A stretch of 5,469 bases of DNA, taken from Candidatus Bathyarchaeota archaeon (GTDB lineage Archaea; Thermoproteota; Bathyarchaeia; RBG-16-48-13; GCA-020355125). The stretch is from positions 1-5,469 of the forward strand of contig DAOVBJ010000077.1 of the NCBI GenBank assembly GCA_030670615.1, read 5' to 3'. The position numbers were made by a program, and so were the translations under genes. Position 1 is the first letter of the stretch. The number at the start of each line of letters is the position of its first letter. Below, piece after piece: positions 4,690 through 5,469 of this stretch. The notes under the pieces are model-generated. The model was given only the letters and a program-made list of their open reading frames with translations. It did no database searches and was not told the origin of the DNA.

Positions 4690-5439
4690 TTAAGAGTGCA
4701 TGCAAAGCTCTTCCAGTTCCTCCAGCGAATGTATGATGAAGTCCGGTTGAATGGCGTTGACTTCTTCGTCGGCCACTCGGTCGGGTCCTCGCACTATCCA
4801 CGCAGTCTTCATACCCACGTTCTTCGCGCCAAAGATGTCGCAACGTAAATCATCGCCCACAAAGAGGGTTTCCCTTGCTTCAACCTCCATCAGGTGTAGA
4901 AGCCTATTGAAGATAAGAGGATGGGGTTTCCTCCAGCCCACCTCTTCCGACACCAAAACGAACTCGAAATAGTTTTCCAGTCCCAGTCTCCTTAAGGAGC
5001 TGCGAAGAAAGGATGAATCGGTGAAGTTGGAGATCAACCCGAATCTAAAAGTTGATCGAAGTCTCTCAACTGCCTTCCACGCATCCTCGTAAACCGAAAG
5101 CCTCCAAGGCTCGAAGTAGGCTTCCACCGCTTCAACGATCGGTGAGCTATCGTCTTCTACGTCGTAACCAAGCCTCTTGAGGGTTTCCACTAATAGAATG
5201 CGGTTACTGACTTCCTTCTGGGTGTTGCGCCTCACCTCTCGCTGGTCTGAAGCCACTCCACGATAGGTCCGTGTAAACTCCTCATCGGAGATGTTGATCT
5301 CGTGTTGATGAAGCTTCTCGCAGATGCTGCTTAAACAACGATGCACCTCAGCCTTAGCTTCCACAAGGGTTCCAAAGAAGTCGAAGCCCACCACCTTTAT
5401 GTTTGAAACACCCTTTTCTTGAGAACCAACACTCCTCAC
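4690..5439 (-). CDS. HAD-superfamily hydrolase with Phe at the acid/base position
   Basis: A complete 249-aa haloacid dehalogenase-like protein. Motif I is FDFFGTL (19-25) with nucleophile Asp20, and the second Asp of the usual DxD is replaced by Phe22. Residues of the helical cap run from about 27 to 115. Motif II is LISNFT with Ser137, motif III is Lys171 in GWRKPHP, and motif IV is GDDLRCD with Asp196, Asp197 and Asp201 for Mg2+. The protein resembles the subfamily I phosphatases and haloacid dehalogenases, which act on small phosphorylated or halogenated substrates. Loss of the second Asp, seen also in dehalogenases and phosphonatases, argues against assuming ordinary phosphatase activity. 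The start is GTG 5439-5437, set by GAGGTGA 7 nt upstream, and the conserved fold begins near residue 14. It ends in TAA, with about 400 bp before the next minus-strand gene, so it is probably transcribed separately. Its promoter lies outside the window. It has no signal peptide. Confidence 0.9.
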   Translation of the reverse strand: MRSVGSQEKGVSNIKVVGFDFFGTLVEAKAEVHRCLSSICEKLHQHEINISDEEFTRTYRGVASDQREVRRNTQKEVSNRILLVETLKRLGYDVEDDSSPIVEAVEAYFEPWRLSVYEDAWKAVERLRSTFRFGLISNFTDSSFLRSSLRRLGLENYFEFVLVSEEVGWRKPHPLIFNRLLHLMEVEARETLFVGDDLRCDIFGAKNVGMKTAWIVRGPDRVADEEVNAIQPDFIIHSLEELEELCMHS

Positions 5440-5446
5440 GTCGTCT

Positions 5447-5453
5447 TCACCTC
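5447..5453 (-). promoter_or_regulatory. Strong ribosome binding site GAGGTGA for the HAD gene
   Basis: On the minus strand GAGGTGA sits 7 nt ahead of the GTG at 5439-5437. It is the best Shine-Dalgarno match in the window, supports a GTG start and points to an archaeal 16S tail. Confidence 0.8.
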
Positions 5454-5469
5454 GTTAATCTAGCTAGCT

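Noticed and set aside
4600..4972. Open frames overlapping the HAD gene on the plus strand and in another minus frame
   Set aside because: They overlap a gene with all HAD motifs intact, and their translations have arginine/serine-rich shadow composition.

Overview
The window reads as a piece of an archaeal chromosome. The evidence is Shine-Dalgarno sites of the GGTGA type placed 5-7 nt before TTG and GTG starts, T-rich or AT-rich TATA-like elements rather than bacterial -35/-10 boxes, and a crenarchaeal/thaumarchaeal-looking adenylosuccinate synthetase fragment. A Bathyarchaeia or other Thermoproteota-like lineage is a reasonable guess, but nothing here fixes the taxon.

Layout. The left edge (1-303, +) holds the C-terminal end of a PLP-dependent class I/II aminotransferase. 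A gene-poor stretch of about 720 bp follows. It contains a small minus-strand reading frame (880-698) broken by one in-frame TAG and followed by a hairpin plus T-run, and some coding-like scraps just before the next gene. A complete FAD-dependent oxidoreductase of the FAD_oxidored type lies at 1028-2443 (+). Converging on it with only 19 bp between stops is a 74-codon remnant of purA (2687-2463, -). The remnant keeps the GDEGK loop and a plausible leaderless promoter, but it has lost the catalytic His region and about three quarters of the protein.

The right half is all on the minus strand: a CoA-pyrophosphatase-like NUDIX hydrolase (3351-2800), an unrecognised helical protein of 278 aa (4287-3451) with an operator-like cluster of AGTTAG half-sites in front of it, and a HAD-superfamily hydrolase (5439-4690). 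The gaps of about 99 and 402 bp argue for separate transcripts rather than one tight operon.

The genes do not form an obvious pathway. NUDIX, HAD, FAD oxidoreductase and aminotransferase are common metabolic or housecleaning families. I see no CRISPR array, no recognisable tRNA, no insertion sequence and no clear multi-gene defence or biosynthetic system. The points most worth following up are the decayed purA, the TAG-interrupted small frame, the operator-like region and the unrecognised protein.
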